This document shows, piece after piece, positions 22,036 through 22,159 of a DNA stretch of 22,159 nucleotides. The notes beneath the pieces were generated by a model, which saw nothing but the letters and a program-made list of their open reading frames with translations, searched no databases and was not told the DNA's origin. Position 1 is the first letter of the stretch; every line of letters starts with the position of its first letter. The position numbers and the translations under genes are program-made. Source of the DNA: an uncultured Bacilli bacterium (GTDB lineage Bacteria > Bacillota_I > Bacilli_A > RF39 > UBA660). The stretch spans positions 1-22,159 of the forward strand of contig CAKOLT010000020.1 of NCBI GenBank assembly GCA_934096315.1, written 5' to 3'.

Positions 22036-22159
22036 AAACCCTTTTAAGCATAATTTTAGCAAGGTATAAAGCCAAGCAAAAATATGTTTTTATTTTCAAA
22101 ACTTCGTAATGAAAATAAAATAGAAAGCCTAATGCTAATTTAATTGAAACATGTCACGA
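22036..22159. other. Non-coding right part of the visible element
   Basis: No ORF above about 20 codons on either strand. It contains one strong dyad, TTTTATTTTCA (22088-22098) with TGAAAATAAAA (22110-22120), 11-bp perfect arms and an 11-nt centre. There is no T-run after it. It could be part of an origin, an att region or another structured RNA; nothing decides between them here. Confidence 0.4.

Larger units (their letters stand above)
18288..22159. mobile_element. Integrative mobilizable element, Tn4451-like, right end outside the window
   Basis: The segment behind the tRNA terminator carries a large serine recombinase, a MobV relaxase and an oriT-like region, the gene set of Tn4451-type integrative mobilizable elements. 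Lys AAA and Gln CAA dominate here, while the genes to the left often use AAG, CAG and Gly GGG, so the base usage changes at this point. The left edge lies somewhere between 18218 and 18316; I could not identify att sequences because the right end is not in the window. No resistance or other cargo gene is visible. Confidence 0.75.

Noticed and set aside
1..22159. CRISPR array, IS element or Mollicutes code (TGA = Trp)
   Set aside because: No regularly spaced repeats, no DDE transposase, and TGA ends genes while Trp is TGG throughout.

Overview
The window is strongly AT-rich DNA with almost all codons ending in A or T. TGA is used as a stop (the second ABC gene ends in TGA) and TGG codes Trp, so the standard bacterial code applies. 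A PASTA-bearing class B penicillin-binding protein, FtsL, a VanY-type D,D-carboxypeptidase, TypA, an AddB-like nuclease, AGGAGG ribosome binding sites and CCA-encoding tRNA genes point to a low-GC Gram-positive bacterium. It is probably an uncultured gut member of the Bacilli/Erysipelotrichia side of Bacillota; that placement is inference from style, not from a marker search.

Chromosomal part (1 to about 18,260). The left edge holds the last 20 codons of a gene that by position should be rsmH. It is followed by ftsL and a pbpB/ftsI-type transpeptidase, i.e. the start of a division and cell wall (dcw) cluster. The cluster then breaks off into a regulator/transporter module: an XRE-type DNA-binding domain fused to a multi-pass membrane segment with an extracytoplasmic tail, and two MacB-like proteins, each an ABC ATPase fused to an FtsX-type permease. 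The module ends in a strong terminator. Facing it on the minus strand is a membrane-anchored VanY-like peptidase. Divergent from that is a NatAB-like ABC-2 exporter, then a 50-codon acidic ORF, typA with its own extended -10 promoter, and a two-gene unit made of a 451-residue protein of unknown function overlapping a short AddB-like nuclease. Two tRNA genes (CAU anticodon, and Leu-UAG) close this part.

Mobile part (about 18,290 to the right edge). Lys codons shift from frequent AAG to mostly AAA, Gln codons to CAA, and Gly GGG becomes rare. The region carries an 89-residue unknown protein, a TTGACA/TATAGT promoter, a 22-codon leader peptide running into a long hairpin terminator (an attenuator-like layout), a large serine recombinase with an unusual C-terminal extension, and a MobV-type relaxase whose start overlaps the recombinase end. 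Downstream, on the opposite strand, is a structured region containing the pMV158-type nick sequence TAGTGTG/TTA between two inverted repeats, the likely oriT. Together these look like an integrative mobilizable element of the Tn4451 style (serine recombinase plus Mob/Pre relaxase), with its left end just behind the tRNA operon, no cargo gene visible, and its right end beyond the window.

How the parts work together: the left genes build and remodel the septal wall and envelope; the XRE/ABC pair and NatAB look like envelope-stress or antimicrobial-peptide/export modules; the mobile element appears to couple excision and mobilization in one attenuated operon. The most noteworthy points are the leader-peptide attenuator placed directly before the recombination/mobilization genes, the oriT lying downstream of and antisense to its relaxase, and the unknown protein translationally coupled to a minimal AddB.
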